Origin: Arcuatula senhousia
Taxonomy: Eukaryota; Mollusca; Bivalvia; Mytilida; Mytilidae
Direction of reading: 5' to 3'
Assembly (NCBI GenBank): GCA_963971305.1
Contig: OZ020307.1
Location: 4,601,501 to 4,665,500, forward strand
DNA length: 64,000 nucleotides
This document shows positions 1-10,209 of the stretch, one piece after another. The position numbers and the translations under genes are program-made. Below the pieces are notes generated by a model. That model was not told the origin of the DNA, searched no databases, and worked only from the letters and a program-made list of their open reading frames with translations. The stretch's first letter is position 1. The number at the start of each line of letters is the position of its first letter.

Positions 1-302
1 GCACCTTAAAAAATATTCTGAAGAGCCTAACATCCTTCAGACTTTTTTTATCTGTTATATAGTTGCTAAGTTTAAAGCCATTTTAAGTCATTTTTTAAGT
101 AACAGTGGCCATGTTTTTAATCAAATCATTTTAAAATGAGGATCGTTTGTTGCCAACTAATTGGTTCAGTGGTTTCAGAGGAGAAGATTTTTGAAATTGT
201 TAACGGACGAGGGATGAAAATGAAGGGCAATGACAACGGACAACGAGGGACAAATAGTGATTGCATAAGCTCACATGACTTTTGGCCAGGTGAGCATAAC
301 AT

Positions 303-2056
303 CATAAACTAGAGGCTCCCAGGAGCCTGAATCGCTCACTTGATCTCTTATGCTAAAGCCGCTTACCTAGTGTGCAACATGGTCTACATGTACTTGGTAT
401 GTAACATTAAAGAAACTAGTTTCCATTTGAACAAAAAAAAAAAAAACAAGTTAAAATTGATTGAAAACACTTATAAGGATGATCTGACAATTTTGACCCT
501 GAAATCATTTTTGTTGATCTTAATGAGCTGAACAATTTTGCAATGCTAACTATTCCTCTAACTCTTATCGCATTTAAGATATAGTTCAAAAACTGTGAAA
601 ATGGTCAATTTTGACGATTAAGGGGAAATAACTCCTATAAGGAGTCGTCCCACAACTTTGACTCAATGGAGAGTTTTGTAGAGCTTTTGATGCTGAAGAA
701 GGAAAGTTGCTTCAGATTTTCTCTATTATACTTTTAGAGCTATTAGCTAAAAACTATGGTCTGACCCCCCTATTCTATTTTTAGCAACAGCTGCCATGTT
801 GGTTGATCGACGTTCACAAATTTCACAAACTTGGTAGAGGACATCCTAAAGATCAAGTGTACAAAGTTTCATAGCAATCCCATCAGTGGTTTCAGAGAAG
901 AAGATTTTTAAAAATCAGTTAAAATTGATGGAAAAATCAGTTAAAGGGGGATAACTCTTTAACAGTTGATCTGACAATTTTGACCCTGAAATCATTTTTG
1001 TAGATCTCAATGAGCTGAACAATTTTGCAATGCTTACTTTTCCTCTAGCACTTACAGTTTTCAAGATAAAGTCCAACTAGAAAATGTGTCTATGAGCCAC
1101 AGATATGGCCCTCCCGTTCTTAAAATATCATTGACCCTCAATGTGTATTACCTGGGGTAAGAACCTTTACCAAGAAATTGATTAAAAGTGTTCATGTGTA
1201 AAATATAGGTTGCTGTGACCTTATTTCTGGCGGGTGGTGCCATGTCACCAAGACTCATCGAGTAGTGAAATATTATTGACCCCTTACATGTAGTATTCAA
1301 GATATGGACCTTAACCAAGAACTTAACCTAAATCATTCATGCGTAAAATATAGGTCACAGTGACCTCATTTCTAGTGGATGGTGTCACCTTACCCAAGAC
1401 ACATCTAGTAGTGAAATATCATTGACCCCCAACAGCTAGTATCCAAGTTATGGACCTTAACCGAAGTCGTTCATGCATAAAATATAGGTCACAGTGACCT
1501 AATTTCTAGTGGGTGGTGCAGCCCTACCCAAGACCCATCTGGTGGTGAAATATCATTGACCCCCAACATCTAGTATCCGAGTAATGGACCTTAACCAAGA
1601 ACTTAACCAAAGTGTTACAGACGGACGGACATATGGACGGACAAGGGTAAAACTATATGGCCGACTCCACATACGTGGTTGGGCCATAAAAACTGTGAAA
1701 ATGGTCAATTTTGATGATTAAGTGGAAATAACTCCTATAAGGAGTCGTCCCACAACTTTGACTCAATGGAGTTTTGTAGAGCTTTTGATGCTGAAAAAGT
1801 AGGTTGCTTCATATTTTCTTTATCTCTTATACTTTTTGAGCTATCAGCTAAAAACTATGGTCTGACCCCCCTGTTCTATTTTTAGTAATGGCGGCCATGT
1901 TGGTTGGTCGACGTTCACAAATTTCACAAACTTGGTAGAGTGTACAAAGTTTCAAAGCAATCCCATCAGTGGTTTCAGAGAAGATGTTTGAAGAAAAGTT
2001 AACGGACGGACGATGGACGCTTAACGATGACCCTTTGGGTCAGGTGAGCTAAAAAG
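303..2056 (-). repeat. Composite dispersed repeat with GGCTCCCAGGAGCC end
   Basis: Starts AGAGGCTCCCAGGAGCCTGAATCGCTCAC and ends GACCCTTTGGGTCAGGTGAGCTAAAA, the same ends (inverted) as copies at 52240-56300 and 60783-61450. The block CAAAAACTGTGAAAATGGTCAATTTTG with the following 130 bp occurs twice (from about 585 and from about 1687). An element with 146-bp units is inserted between them. No gene. Confidence 0.6.
1076..1690 (-). repeat. Copy of the 146-bp-unit element, inserted
   Basis: Reverse copy of the element at 37346-38100. It ends GGCCGACTCCACATACGTGG ... GGGCCATAAAA with a CGGACGGACATATGGACGGAC stretch and carries three to four units with GTCACAGTGACCT. Confidence 0.6.
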
Positions 2057-2706
2057 CCTTATAAGATGTCTTAATTATTTAGATGATGTACTAAGCAGAA
2101 ATTTTTAAACACACCCTTTTCAGTTTTCACAACATCATTAATTAATCGATTGACTGATTGTTGTCTTCTTAACGTCTCAAAATATGACCCAAGAAAAACT
2201 GTTCTGTCTGTTCACAGGTTACACAGTGTGTGCCACATTTTAAAACAGTTCTGCATTGTAATGTTATGTAATTTGGTGATTGTTATTAATGCTCTATACA
2301 GGGCCCTATGATTGGAAATAAAGAATTATCTTATCTTATAGTGCTCTTGTCTCAGGTTCTCTCTTGGTGAATTGAACTTATATCGATTTAATTTTTAAAG
2401 TGTGTCATTTTTGTGCTTTGTACAGGATTAACATTAAGGGGAAGATTGGGCCTAAAATAATAATTTAACCCCTCCATATTTTATATGTCCCTGTCCTAAG
2501 CAAGAATCCTTGTCAAAGCTTTTGTTTGTTCTTGTCAACTTGAACTATCTGTTTTTTTGTTTTATGTCCAGAAATGGGTCTTTCGTTCATAATTTAGGGA
2601 TTTGTTTGAATCTTATGTATTGTATTTTCAGTCTTGGGCCAATGCAAAACAGGGAGCAGCGACCTCTAGTCATGTTGAAGACTGCTGGTTGTTTTCCATT
2701 GTGATT
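2057..2706. other. Intergenic, LINE 3' tail and a dispersed repeat
   Basis: At about 2270-2338 a + strand LINE-like 3' end reads GGAAATAAAGAATTATCTTATCTTAT. 2500-2705 is a dispersed sequence whose reverse complement occurs near 51500-51660 (shared TCTTGGGCCAATGCAA and CTAGTCATGTTGAAGACTGCTGG). No gene seen. Confidence 0.45.
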
Positions 2707-3590
2707 TTTTACTGTGCATTAATCATAGGCGTGATCGTCCATCAATTCCAACTGTTCAACTTTTCAAAGTAACTGGCTACACAATTTTAAAATTTGCTTA
2801 GCCAATTGGTTGAACAGATGAAACCAATTGACAAGAAAATAAGCAGTGCAGTGCAGAAAAATAAAATATCTTACCATCTGTTCTGTCTCAGAGATATAAT
2901 TATATGTTCAAATGTGACTTGGTCATTTCAAAAACAAATAGCCAATAACAAAATGTAAAAGAATTCCAAAATGTGCAAATTTAATCTTTATAAAGTCTGA
3001 ATACCTTAAGGCACATTGTTAATTTATTAAAATAAATATAAATCATAATAAGTGCATAAAAATTATGCAAGGTATTTTATTTTTAAAAGATTATTTGGGT
3101 ACTTGAATAAAATAAAGGGAAACAATTTTTGTCAACTCAATAAATGTGAGAGTCAATTTAAAACTCAAGATTATTGTCTCCCTTGAACATATTAAAGCAT
3201 AAAAAATACCTTAAAAATAAAAATGCCTTGAAAAATTCTCATGAACTTACGAGGATTAATATATTTTGATTTAAATTAACAATGTGCCCTTTGGTACTCA
3301 GACTCAATAAAGATTAAATTTGCACATTTTGGAATTCTTTTATATTTTGTTATTGGCTATTTGTTTTCGAAATGACCAAGTCACATTGAAAATATTATTA
3401 CATCTCTGAAACAGAACAGTGGGTAAGATATTTTAATTTCCTCCACTGCACTGCTTGTATTTCTTGTCAATTGGTTTCATCTGTACAACCAATTGGCTAA
3501 GCAATTTTTAAAATTGCCTAGCCAGTTACTTTGAAAAGTTGAACAGTTGGAATTGGTAGACGATCACGCCTATGATTAATGCACAATAAA
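2707..3590. mobile_element. 884-bp palindromic element (fold-back type)
   Basis: The left half and the reverse complement of the right half match over most of their length, from TGTGCATTAATCATAGGCGTGATCGTC inward (2713 on; mirrored at 3557-3584). The arms are about 350-400 bp with scattered differences around a short AT-rich centre near 3060-3200. No ORF. It is a long-arm MITE or fold-back element. Confidence 0.75.
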
Positions 3591-3654
3591 TTGCTGTTTC
3601 TTTTAATATGTTGGTTGGGTCGCGTACACTTCCATATATAACTCTTTATCTTCT

Positions 3655-4195
3655 ATGAAGTTACAATCTGTTAAATGCGAGGGTAGCAAGCTGTCTAATG
3701 TAGAAAGTCTGCCAAATTGCACAAGATTTAAAATACCATTGAAGAAGAGTCGTTCTATCAGAAACATTCAGATTTCTCAGATGTTTTTCAAAATGTCTGT
3801 GTGTGCAGAAAAAACGTAAAAATAGTGAGACATCACCCCAAACTTTCTCTTCCCCTTGACCAGTATTCAATGGAAAAGTTTATATAATTTATTTTTGTAT
3901 AGCTACACAAGCTTTTAAGGCAATGTCTTTATCATATGCGAGCGTAGCGAGCTCTTTAATGTAGAAAGTATGCCAAATTGCATGAGACTCAAAATACTAT
4001 GGAAGAAAAATCGTTCTGTCACCGTAAACATTCGATTTTCAGAAGTTTTCGAAAATGTCTGCGCGTGCTGAAAAATTGCGGGAAATAGTAATACATCGTC
4101 CCAAATTATCTCGTCCCAGGCATTATTCGAAATTATCAATGGAATAGATTATATTTTTGTATCTACCCGAGCTTTTAAGGCAATGTCTATCTCAT
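3655..4195. repeat. Direct duplication of a ~285-bp repeat
   Basis: Two units (about 3670-3930 and 3935-4195) share TGCGAGxGTAGC, AATGTAGAAAGT-TGCCAAATTGCA, AAAATGTCTG, and end AGCTTTTAAGGCAATGTCT. A third diverged copy lies in nucleolin intron 1 (about 28400-28600) in the other orientation. Confidence 0.6.
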
Positions 4196-4324
4196 ATTAT
4201 TTTTTATACCCTACCAGACCATTGTAGTTACCCTGTTATACACCACCTGATACAGAGGGGAGATATGTACTTTTTCAATGTACATGTACACAAATCCTTG
4301 TACTAAATGTAGCTGCAGTTCTGT

Positions 4325-4840
4325 TAGTTAGTTAGTTAGTTATTGCTTTACTCCCAAGCAGCACGATTTCGGCTATATCCGGGAGATGAACATGAAAATG
4401 GTGATACAATGAACATGAAATGATGATGAAGTGGAGGAAATGGGGACACGAGGCCAATCGGGTAGGATAGTTTGACTGCCACTGGAAAAAGGAGTGATGG
4501 GTAGGGACGGGAAATTTTGCCTCCTGCATGGGGATCCTACGGGTCCTACTCTTACCGAGACCTGCAGCACGGTTCTTTAACGTGCGAGGAACGTGACATT
4601 TTTCCCAACACGGTGCACCACTATGGTTTGCGGTCAGGTTTTCCGCATTATCGCCTGACAACCCCGCATCTCTCGATGTCAGGGCTGCCCCATTCAACCA
4701 CCTGGGGCACACATCCCAGTCGCTTTGTGGGCAAAGCGGCCTGACCCCGATGTCAGGTTTCTGAGTGCTCTTGAGTGGACTTTTACCGACAAGCTTAGCG
4801 CTGCTGCGGGCCTATTCGCCTCCCGGGCCCCGCACGGGAC
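4325..4840 (-). mobile_element. Retroposon with 13-bp target duplication
   Basis: 516 bp flanked by GCTGCAGTTCTGT at 4312-4324 and 4841-4853. The - strand ends in a (CTAA)n tail (+ strand TTAGTTAGTTAG at 4324), as made by target-primed insertion. The inside has GGTTCTTTAACGTGCGAGG, like the conserved motif of widespread metazoan SINEs. No coding. Confidence 0.65.
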
Positions 4841-5018
4841 GCTGCAGTTCTGTAGCTCTTAAAGGTCCTTTTTCAAAATTTCTGATTTGGTGGACCACAA
4901 AAATAAAAGAAAAATATCAAAAGGACCATAAAGAGCTATGAACTGCAGCTAAAACCCCTGTGCAAGGAATTAGATAGAATTAGATCCGATTCCTTGTCCT
5001 GGGCTGTGGCTTTTATCA

Positions 5019-6244
5019 TGTAACGTGCCCGAGCTGAGGAGATAGTGTTTCAACTAAACACTAGAGTTCGTGTCGGGTTTTCCCGAGATATTGACTTCGG
5101 TTTACAAATAAACTTAAGTATGGCCAGATAAAAACCTTAAAGACTGCGTTTCAAAACCAAACTTTGTAGAAATGTTTGAAGCTTAAACAAAACACCTACT
5201 TAAAAACATCTAAACTTTGGGACCGAGACTTTGACAAAGCACCTAAACATGAAGCAAAACGTGTATAAAACTTAAAACACTTAACCTTTTCAAAACCTAA
5301 AACCTAAATGAAACACTTAACAATTTGAACCTTGCAGGAAAACCGAGCTTTACTAAAACACCTACTTTCTTGAAAACCTAACTTCCCTAAAATATGTGTT
5401 TCAAGGCGTGCAGACCACCGTCATGAGCTTAAGCTGCAATCAGGCCGTCTGTACACCTCCAAACACCCTAAAGCACGCCGTAAAGTAACTCCTCGGTAAA
5501 GGTCGCTATCATGTACGCGGCAAGCCAGCACAGCAATCAAGCAACCTCGGATGCGTTGGTTCAACCAAAGACTACAGTCAAGTAGTGTGGCACGCCGACA
5601 TCTACAATCTTGTAGCTTGGGAGAAACCTGTCCAATTTGGCTCAGACCACTATCATGTGCAGTAGCAGCAATTCAGAAGTAAACCACTATCATGTGTTTC
5701 CAGCAATCAAGCGGATACTACTTTCATGTGCAGGAGCAGCAATCAAGCAGTCAAGCCAGATGTAGACACATCCGACCAACAGACTGACGTTCCGCGCCGC
5801 CTTATATACCCCTTCAAACCTAGGTGTCGTGTGCAAAGAAAGCAGGCCGTGTGCAAACAAACCAAGGCATGTAATTTCGTTCAAATATTAATTCTCTAAA
5901 TTGTTAACCTTATTAACAAAATATTTCTTATATACTTAAAAACTCTAAAATTCATTTAACTTTATCCAACATACCTTAAACAAGATATAAACTCCCTTTT
6001 ATACAAACTTTGTACAGGTAAATAAGCACTTATACCGTCTAAATTTAAATCTTAGCGGACCGTAAAAATCAATACACACCTGTATAACTGTTTCACCTTT
6101 TAAATTCCCAAAAGATAATTGATTTGTTTACGGACACTTTCTAATCAATATAACTCGATGTTAATTTAGCATTTAAATACCAAAATGTAGCTTTTCAAGG
6201 TAAACCTAGTGCAGTTAAATTATCGAATACTCAAATTCGCTACA
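5019..6244 (-). repeat. 3' LTR of the gag-only element
   Basis: 1226 bp, apparently identical to the LTR at 8984-10209, with its TATATAAG at 5801-5808. On the - strand it is preceded by a purine-rich GAGGCGTGGGTAG (6245-6257), a plausible polypurine tract. Confidence 0.88.
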
Positions 6245-6258
6245 CTACCCACGCCTCT

Positions 6259-6969
6259 GATTTCATGTGTCCCCACATGACACAATATCAGGCTTCACAA
6301 TTGTAGTTGAACTCTACTCCCTGTGGTTATGTTTCAAACCCAAACTCATCAACGTGCAAGCAGAGGTTAGCATACAGGCACTTAAAAACCAATGGGCATT
6401 ACACCAAACCAACTATGGAAACCCAAAATCAACCTAATCAACATATTAGGGAACACCAATGGACTCTATCAAGGTCCAAAACATAAAAAAACCGTAGATC
6501 AGTATCTACCTAAGAAAGTGCCGGTTCCAATTCAACCACAAGTATTCAAACTTCCTATCTTCATGCACACCTCGAGACAAACTTAATAAATTGCAGGTAA
6601 ATTAAGAATATTGTAAGTACAAATGTAGTTGAAATGTATGTATACTGTAAAACTTAGAACAATTTAGACCAAAGAACCATACCAAATTCATAAATTTTAA
6701 TTGCCACTGTAAAACAATACTAAGTAAGTTGCCAAAAACCAGTTCTGAAAAATTTTGCCTACATCAAAAGCACTTACGGCTTAAGCAAGGGGTCTTTTAC
6801 ATGCACAAGGCGTGACGTTTCCCTGCACATGGGACCTCGGATTTAACGTCCCCATCCGACGGACAACATTGAAATGACATGACAATGCAAAACGTTCACA
6901 AAACCAAAAAAAAACCAAGCAGTTTGCACCTCCTTGTGCCGACATATCAAACACTGTATTTACATCTAG
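6259..6969 (-). other. Non-coding 3' part of the gag-only element
   Basis: About 700 bp between the gag stop and the polypurine tract, where pol would stand in a complete element. No pol-like reading frame. At 6780-6865 it carries GGGTCTTTTACATGCACAAGG and GGACCTCGGATTTAACGTCC, which resemble the motif around ACGTTAAAGA seen in SINE-like repeats elsewhere in the window. Confidence 0.6.
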
Positions 6970-8922
6970 CTAAGTAATGGCTTGAAAACTCCGTCTGAGC
7001 CACCTCTCCAGACCAAATGAACTTCCCCTGAGTTCGGTACCTATTTTACCCTTATCTGGAGGCTCAACGTTTCTGTGTCTCTGCAACAGCAAACGCTCTT
7101 TTATGAGTGGAGATTCTTCTAACTCCAACTTCTGGCAAGATGCCGTCTCTTCAGCATCTTTTTTATCTCTCAATAAAGATTCTGCTTTCTCATCTATCAT
7201 CTCTGACTTAACTTCGTTTTCTAATACCAACCCATTTCTCAAGGGTCTGGTTTCCTTAAGCGTTGACTTCCGAGTCGACAACTGCTTCTCGGTTTTCTTA
7301 TCCGATTCTGTATCTACACTGGCTTGATCAGACTCTTCTCGAAACACCACATTGGTTTTCAAAGTATCCACTTTTTCTGTTTCGGTCTTCTCGTCCTCGC
7401 TGATAAAACCATGACATCTCTGAACGTGGCGTTTCAAATACTTCCTCTTACCAAAGGTAGCTCTACACTGACTACATTTTATTCTTGGGCGAACCTCTGA
7501 CTTCTCCTTAGGAGCCACAGCCTTCTCCATGGTACAAACTCTATAACATATTCTGTCACAGATGTCTTCTTTTTGAGCTGCTTCATTAATCTTCTTGCAA
7601 TTCCGAGCAATATGTCCAGGTTTTCCGCAACTGAAACAGGCTTTTTGACTTTGTTCTCGTTGGGACACCCTTTTCATGATAGACTCCATGCCTTTTTGAA
7701 TCTCTACCATCATTGTCTGCATTTCTTTAACCATGCTCCATAGGTCGCCTTCATTCTTATCTTTGTTTTGTGTAGCTACTAGAGTACGAACAAAACCAGT
7801 TACATCTGGGCTTTCTTCTCTGTCTACATTGCACTGCCGTGCAAAATGTCCGATGGTTCCACAACTAAAGCGTTTTACATCTCGCTGGTCATTCTGGGAC
7901 TGTTCCCTTCTGGCTTCCCTGGCTTTCATAGAGTCCATGTCCTCTTGCAGCGTGGTTAAGGTGACTTGCATGGATCGTAGGAGGGCAAACATTTCACCTT
8001 CAGTGTCTGGCTTCTCCACAGTTTCTAGAGTTCCAGAGCGGACAAATCCTTCCCCGGCACGCTTTGTCTCTGCTTTGTTGAAAGCTTCCAGTTCAACGGC
8101 GTGTCTAACAGCGTCATTCAGGTCCCGGGGTCGAGCTTGCTTGACACGCAACCTCATGTCTGAGCTGACAAGGGCATCCATAAACTGCTCTTTTGCGAGA
8201 GTTTCACGGACATCATTTGGAGCCGTTGGATAGGCCAAGTTTGTAAGACGTCTTATGTCCTGCCCGAGCTCTGGTATGGTTTCAAGAGGTTTCTGGTTGC
8301 GCTCTCGAAGCTGGGCCCTATACAGCTCGGTTTGGTTTGAGGGACTGAATCTCTCTTCTAACGCCCTGGACAAAGCTTTGAAGTTCTGACGTTCTTCAAA
8401 GGGTAAATTCCCCAAAACACCCTGTGCTTGTCCTCTCAAGGAGACTGCAAGGTAAAGTCCTTTGTCTTCTAAGTCCCAGCCGTTTATCTTTGCACAGGTG
8501 TCGAAGTGGGACTCATAATCAATCCACGAACTCTGTCCATCATAAGTAGCGGGTTTGACCGAACTCTTATTCCTCGATTCGTGTTTTCCCTTATGCCGAT
8601 TTGTCACATTTTCGTCCCATTTGGACTCTTGTGGGCTTGGATGCCTTTCCTGTTCCTCGTCGCTTTGATCCTCAAACCTTATGTTTCTCGAGCTGCTTTC
8701 ATTTTTGTTCTGACCCAGAGAGTTTGTTCTTCTATATCCAGAATCGTCTGTCTTTCCTGGCTTAGGTGTTGAACCGGACTTACTGGAAAGTATCCCCGAG
8801 CTTTGATATTGCTCCAATTCCCTTCTCAACTTATTAATTTCTCGCTGAAGTGCTGTTTCATTTATGCTTCCTTCAATGTCAAAGTAATCGTCTGGATACA
8901 AGTCTCGACCTCCGTATGCCAT
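6970..8922 (-). CDS. gag: Retrotransposon Gag with two zinc knuckles and a C2H2 finger
   Basis: About 650 residues from the ATG at 8922. The frame is open a further 32 codons to 9018, but that part crosses the primer site and the LTR, so the inner MAYGGRDLYPDDY start is preferred. After a coiled region (INKLRRELEQYQ) and a charged linker comes a capsid-like retrotransposon gag domain near 125-285 (WIDYESHFDTCAK ... ARPRDLNDAVRHAVELEA). A first knuckle near 351-364 (FSCGTIGHFARQC) lacks its first Cys. A second near 429-442 (CFSCGKPGHIARNC) is intact. A C2H2 finger near 483-504 (CSQCRATF ... HVQRCH) and a charged tail follow. It would form virus-like particles that package the element RNA. Enzymes must come from elsewhere. 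Confidence 0.88.
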   Translation of the reverse strand: MAYGGRDLYPDDYFDIEGSINETALQREINKLRRELEQYQSSGILSSKSGSTPKPGKTDDSGYRRTNSLGQNKNESSSRNIRFEDQSDEEQERHPSPQESKWDENVTNRHKGKHESRNKSSVKPATYDGQSSWIDYESHFDTCAKINGWDLEDKGLYLAVSLRGQAQGVLGNLPFEERQNFKALSRALEERFSPSNQTELYRAQLRERNQKPLETIPELGQDIRRLTNLAYPTAPNDVRETLAKEQFMDALVSSDMRLRVKQARPRDLNDAVRHAVELEAFNKAETKRAGEGFVRSGTLETVEKPDTEGEMFALLRSMQVTLTTLQEDMDSMKAREARREQSQNDQRDVKRFSCGTIGHFARQCNVDREESPDVTGFVRTLVATQNKDKNEGDLWSMVKEMQTMMVEIQKGMESIMKRVSQREQSQKACFSCGKPGHIARNCKKINEAAQKEDICDRICYRVCTMEKAVAPKEKSEVRPRIKCSQCRATFGKRKYLKRHVQRCHGFISEDEKTETEKVDTLKTNVVFREESDQASVDTESDKKTEKQLSTRKSTLKETRPLRNGLVLENEVKSEMIDEKAESLLRDKKDAEETASCQKLELEESPLIKERLLLQRHRNVEPPDKGKIGTELRGSSFGLERWLRRSFQAIT

Positions 8923-8961
8923 ACTTTCAAACTTTAAACTATGTTCTATATGAATGTCAAT

Positions 8962-8979
8962 ATCCCACCGCTGCCACCA
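8962..8979 (-). promoter_or_regulatory. tRNA-Leu primer binding site
   Basis: Four bases inside the 5' LTR, the - strand reads TGGTGGCAGCGGTGGGAT. That is an 18-nt perfect complement of the 3' end of a eukaryotic tRNA-Leu (ATCCCACCGCTGCCA plus CCA), so minus-strand DNA synthesis would be primed by tRNA-Leu. Confidence 0.88.
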
Positions 8980-8983
8980 ATTT

Positions 8984-10209
8984 TGTAACGTGCCCGAGCT
9001 GAGGAGATAGTGTTTCAACTAAACACTAGAGTTCGTGTCGGGTTTTCCCGAGATATTGACTTCGGTTTACAAATAAACTTAAGTATGGCCAGATAAAAAC
9101 CTTAAAGACTGCGTTTCAAAACCAAACTTTGTAGAAATGTTTGAAGCTTAAACAAAACACCTACTTAAAAACATCTAAACTTTGGGACCGAGACTTTGAC
9201 AAAGCACCTAAACATGAAGCAAAACGTGTATAAAACTTAAAACACTTAACCTTTTCAAAACCTAAAACCTAAATGAAACACTTAACAATTTGAACCTTGC
9301 AGGAAAACCGAGCTTTACTAAAACACCTACTTTCTTGAAAACCTAACTTCCCTAAAATATGTGTTTCAAGGCGTGCAGACCACCGTCATGAGCTTAAGCT
9401 GCAATCAGGCCGTCTGTACACCTCCAAACACCCTAAAGCACGCCGTAAAGTAACTCCTCGGTAAAGGTCGCTATCATGTACGCGGCAAGCCAGCACAGCA
9501 ATCAAGCAACCTCGGATGCGTTGGTTCAACCAAAGACTACAGTCAAGTAGTGTGGCACGCCGACATCTACAATCTTGTAGCTTGGGAGAAACCTGTCCAA
9601 TTTGGCTCAGACCACTATCATGTGCAGTAGCAGCAATTCAGAAGTAAACCACTATCATGTGTTTCCAGCAATCAAGCGGATACTACTTTCATGTGCAGGA
9701 GCAGCAATCAAGCAGTCAAGCCAGATGTAGACACATCCGACCAACAGACTGACGTTCCGCGCCGCCTTATATACCCCTTCAAACCTAGGTGTCGTGTGCA
9801 AAGAAAGCAGGCCGTGTGCAAACAAACCAAGGCATGTAATTTCGTTCAAATATTAATTCTCTAAATTGTTAACCTTATTAACAAAATATTTCTTATATAC
9901 TTAAAAACTCTAAAATTCATTTAACTTTATCCAACATACCTTAAACAAGATATAAACTCCCTTTTATACAAACTTTGTACAGGTAAATAAGCACTTATAC
10001 CGTCTAAATTTAAATCTTAGCGGACCGTAAAAATCAATACACACCTGTATAACTGTTTCACCTTTTAAATTCCCAAAAGATAATTGATTTGTTTACGGAC
10101 ACTTTCTAATCAATATAACTCGATGTTAATTTAGCATTTAAATACCAAAATGTAGCTTTTCAAGGTAAACCTAGTGCAGTTAAATTATCGAATACTCAAA
10201 TTCGCTACA
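8984..10209 (-). repeat. 5' LTR of the gag-only element
   Basis: 1226 bp. On the transcribed strand it starts TGTAGCGAATTTGAG and ends GGGCACGTTACA. A TATATAAG box at 9766-9773 (- strand) sits in a GC-richer stretch and would start transcription near 9738. Downstream are repeated AC(C/T)ACTATCATGTG and AGCAATCAAGC motifs spaced 35-50 bp. Confidence 0.88.

Larger units (their letters stand above)
5019..10209 (-). mobile_element. Gag-only LTR retrotransposon
   Basis: 5191 bp on the - strand. Two LTRs of 1226 bp (5019-6244 and 8984-10209) appear identical, start TG and end CA, and are flanked by a 4-bp duplication ATCA (5015-5018, 10210-10213). Between them lie the primer site, a single long gag ORF and about 700 bp without coding. 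No protease, reverse transcriptase, RNase H or integrase is present. This is the arrangement of non-autonomous TR-GAG-type elements. Equal LTR length and apparent identity mean a recent insertion. Confidence 0.9.

Noticed and set aside
340..531. 63-codon frame in the first repeat
   Set aside because: Lies inside a dispersed repeat with an A-run; no coding character.
5690..5884. 64-codon frame in the LTR, repeated identically at 9655-9849
   Set aside because: The repetition is due to LTR identity. It overlaps the TATA box and has no domain.
7733..8233. Open frame on the + strand inside gag
   Set aside because: Antisense shadow of the gag ORF.
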